DNA of 64,000 nt from Melanocharis versteri (Eukaryota > Chordata > Aves > Passeriformes > Melanocharitidae), in assembly GCA_013397845.1 (NCBI GenBank), contig VZTG01007409.1, positions 224,606-288,605 of the forward strand. The letters are read 5' to 3'. The notes beneath the pieces were generated by a model. That model searched no databases. It was not told where the DNA came from and saw nothing but the letters and a program-made list of their open reading frames with translations. Position numbers and translations under genes: made by a program. Position 1 is the stretch's first letter, and each line of letters starts with the position of its first letter. This document shows positions 61,801 through 64,000 of this stretch, one piece after another.

Positions 61801-64000
61801 CTTGACCTTTAGGTACCATTTAGTTGTGACCTCCCCTTTATGACCTTTCTTTCTCTGGTTTGCTAGAAAAGCGTACCTGTATCTCTTTCTCTTAAGTTTC
61901 GAGGCCAGTGAAAACATATTCTCCTCGATATCAATCAGAAATTAACTCCTTAAACTCCTTCCATCACCTTAAGCTGGACACTTTCTGCTACTGCCATTCA
62001 TTTTTGTCAAGTAAAATACCCTATTATGGCGCAATATCAGTGTACACTTCATTTTCCCCTAGTTCTCATGGGGTACAAATGTAGTCTTCAAGGTCCTACT
62101 CGATCTCTGTTCCATTGTTTACTCTACAGCTACTTTCTTCACTTTCCCCTGAACTTTTTGTTGTTGTTTTTTGTTGCTTTATTTTTTTTAAATTATTATT
62201 TTGTTTTTATCACCGTCATTGAAATCCTGCTGCTGGCATATCTATTCCTGTTATACGTGATATACTTTCTGAAGCCTTGACCGCATCTTGAAATCTTCTC
62301 ATAGAAGAACTTGAACTTTACTGGAAGACACAGCCACAGAATACTATTTCTTCTCAAGGCAGTCCTCTGGTTTCTTCTCCAACTCTCCTGCTTCAAGACT
62401 TCTGAATATGACATGAATTTATTACCCAGAGAGGCTTTCATATTCAGAGATTCTCAGCCAAACAGCATGACTCAGATATCTGTTCTAAAAAAACTGATAT
62501 TCAAATATTGCTGCTATTATCTCACCTTCCTTCATAGGTGAAATTTGCTGACAATTTTTTTTACTCTTTCATTTTTACCTCCAGAAACCTGATCTTGCTC
62601 CCTTACTGTTTGCAGAAGCTGATGCCTCCTCTCCTTCATAATGCCAGTATTTTCCTACAGATGTATTTATAGTCTTTTACTGTAACTGCATAAGGTTGTG
62701 ATTCTGTAGTAGGTGGGCAGAATAAAGTGTGTTTAATTCTGTGCTGAAATTTCAACTTCAGGTTTCAGAAAGGCTATTCAAACAGGTGAGGAGATCTTAG
62801 AAAGCCTGTTCCAAACATAGCTGTAGTCCACATGAATCTATCTTGCTAAAGGCTCTTTTTAAGCTGGGAATAAATTCTCCAGGGTTTTTCACCTGCAGAT
62901 AATGATAATGTCCTTAAAGTAAGTAAATATTTAGCATCTTGAAAATGACAAGTAGATGTGTTTTCCAAGATTCTCCTGCATCATTCTCACCATTCCAGGT
63001 CCATAGTGTTCATTTCTCATTCTCCACCATTCCAGTCTCTTGGTGACCCAAAAATCCTACCCTAGCACATCTTTGTCTTCCTGTGCTCACTAATCTGCAC
63101 AACAGATAAAATAATTTGGGGATTTACTCCCACGTCCTGTGTTCCTCTTTTCTGCTGTGGCTGACATTCGTATACAATTGTCTTTTAGAATGGGACCATG
63201 TAAAATGTGCAAAGTAACTGAACAGAGTTCACAGCACTGTATTGCCTCATGTTAGCTGGCGTGTGCATTCAGTTTGGGTTAGCAAATGCAGCTCTGGGCA
63301 CTTTTTGGAAACAACTTTAACCCACTAGAACTCAGTCTATGTCCATGTCTATTTTTTGTTTGTTTGTTTGTTTCCAGTCAGGACTGAAATTGTGCAATAA
63401 CTATCTTGCACTTGCTTCTTCATAATTTCTCTTTCTGGGCAGCAGTTGAGGAGGAAAATTAAATGGCAATGAAGAAAAGCAAGTGCAAATATTGCATCTT
63501 CCAAAAGGGTCATTCTAATTTGGGCAAAATGTCAAAGAGGATTTCAATATATCTTAGCCATTTCCCCTATTTCTGTTCATAGTCAGCAGAATGAGCTAGC
63601 TCCTATTATGTTAAAAATAAAGTACCAAGGTTGTATTTTTAGGTTAAATATAAAAGAATGATAACCCATTAGCCCATGTTCTCATACAGATTCCTTGCCT
63701 ACCTACTCTAATGACGTGAATGAGCATCATTCCTTTGTCTATTTTTAAACACAGAATGCTCTTGCAAACAAGACATTTTATTTTAGTGTGAATTTCCTGG
63801 TTAAATGCGAGTTACATCCCTCAGATATGATTCCTGTGCATTTAGATTGATGCAAACCTTCCTTTGAATCACTTGACTGAAGGCATTTCTTTCATAGCTG
63901 TGTTATGCCAGAAGTCCAGATGCAAAGAGCGAAAAGCCGTGAGAATTAGATAAAATGACATAATATTAAAGAATGCAACTGTAATTTTCTCTGCTGTATG
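55861..64000. other. Intergenic DNA upstream of EDNRB
   Basis: No gene recognised on either strand. The open frames are short, and none looks like a known protein. It holds homopolymer T runs (about 56152-56186, 57624-57640, 57872-57888), a GTTT repeat (63354-63374), and the CR1 tail at 59.9-60.0 kb. In other amniotes the next gene on this side is POU4F1, but nothing of it is visible here. Confidence 0.6.
59935..60021 (+). mobile_element. Short CR1 3' tail upstream of EDNRB
   Basis: Only the last part of a CR1 element remains: an AATGATATTAAGGGTCTTTT block, then CCAACCTAAGTGACTCCATG and an ATTCTGCGACT end. The beginning is uncertain. Confidence 0.7.

Noticed and set aside
61300..62540. Several open frames in the upstream flank
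   Set aside because: Short, overlapping in different frames, and without recognisable motifs.

Overview
The window reads as vertebrate nuclear DNA, most likely from a bird. It holds one clear protein-coding gene, the endothelin receptor type B gene (EDNRB), on the minus strand. The avian call rests on three things: many CR1 LINE fragments, several ending in the avian-type ATTCTATG-like 3' tail; compact introns; and a receptor that is near-identical to other vertebrate EDNRB over its transmembrane core, with a few replacements relative to the human protein. Runs of N and single Ns show that this is a draft scaffold. Nothing prokaryotic (operons, CRISPR, insertion sequences) is present.

Layout. 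Positions 1-37.8 kb are a gene-poor flank lying 3' of EDNRB. They hold CR1 copies of several ages and orientations, small tandem repeats, relics of a Ty3/gypsy-type integrase near 4.0-4.8 kb, a 14-bp-stem hairpin at 17.1 kb and an exon-like open frame at 22.4-22.6 kb. A roughly 2.1 kb block occurs twice in a row (27.16-29.29 and 29.29-31.27 kb), with single Ns at the seams; it looks like two unmerged haplotypes. A candidate terminal exon lies on the minus strand at 35.4-35.65 kb.

Positions 37.8-55.3 kb hold EDNRB. From high to low coordinates it has a GC-rich first coding exon (54,955-55,258, running into a 123-N gap that hides the start codon and signal peptide), a 9.6 kb first intron, and then exons 2-7 packed between 45,382 and 41,010. 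All splice sites are canonical, the reading frame is continuous, and the stop codon is at 41,010-41,012. About 3.2 kb of AT-rich 3' UTR probably follows, to a polyadenylation signal near 37,780. Intron 1 carries two antisense CR1 copies and an isolated CpG cluster near 50 kb.

Positions 55.4-64 kb contain the GC-rich promoter region of EDNRB, then intergenic DNA with one short CR1 tail and no recognisable gene.

Function. EDNRB encodes the G-protein-coupled receptor for endothelins (EDN3 and others) that neural-crest-derived melanoblasts and enteric neuron precursors need. The other features are repeats, assembly marks, or candidate exons and regulatory sites that need transcript data.
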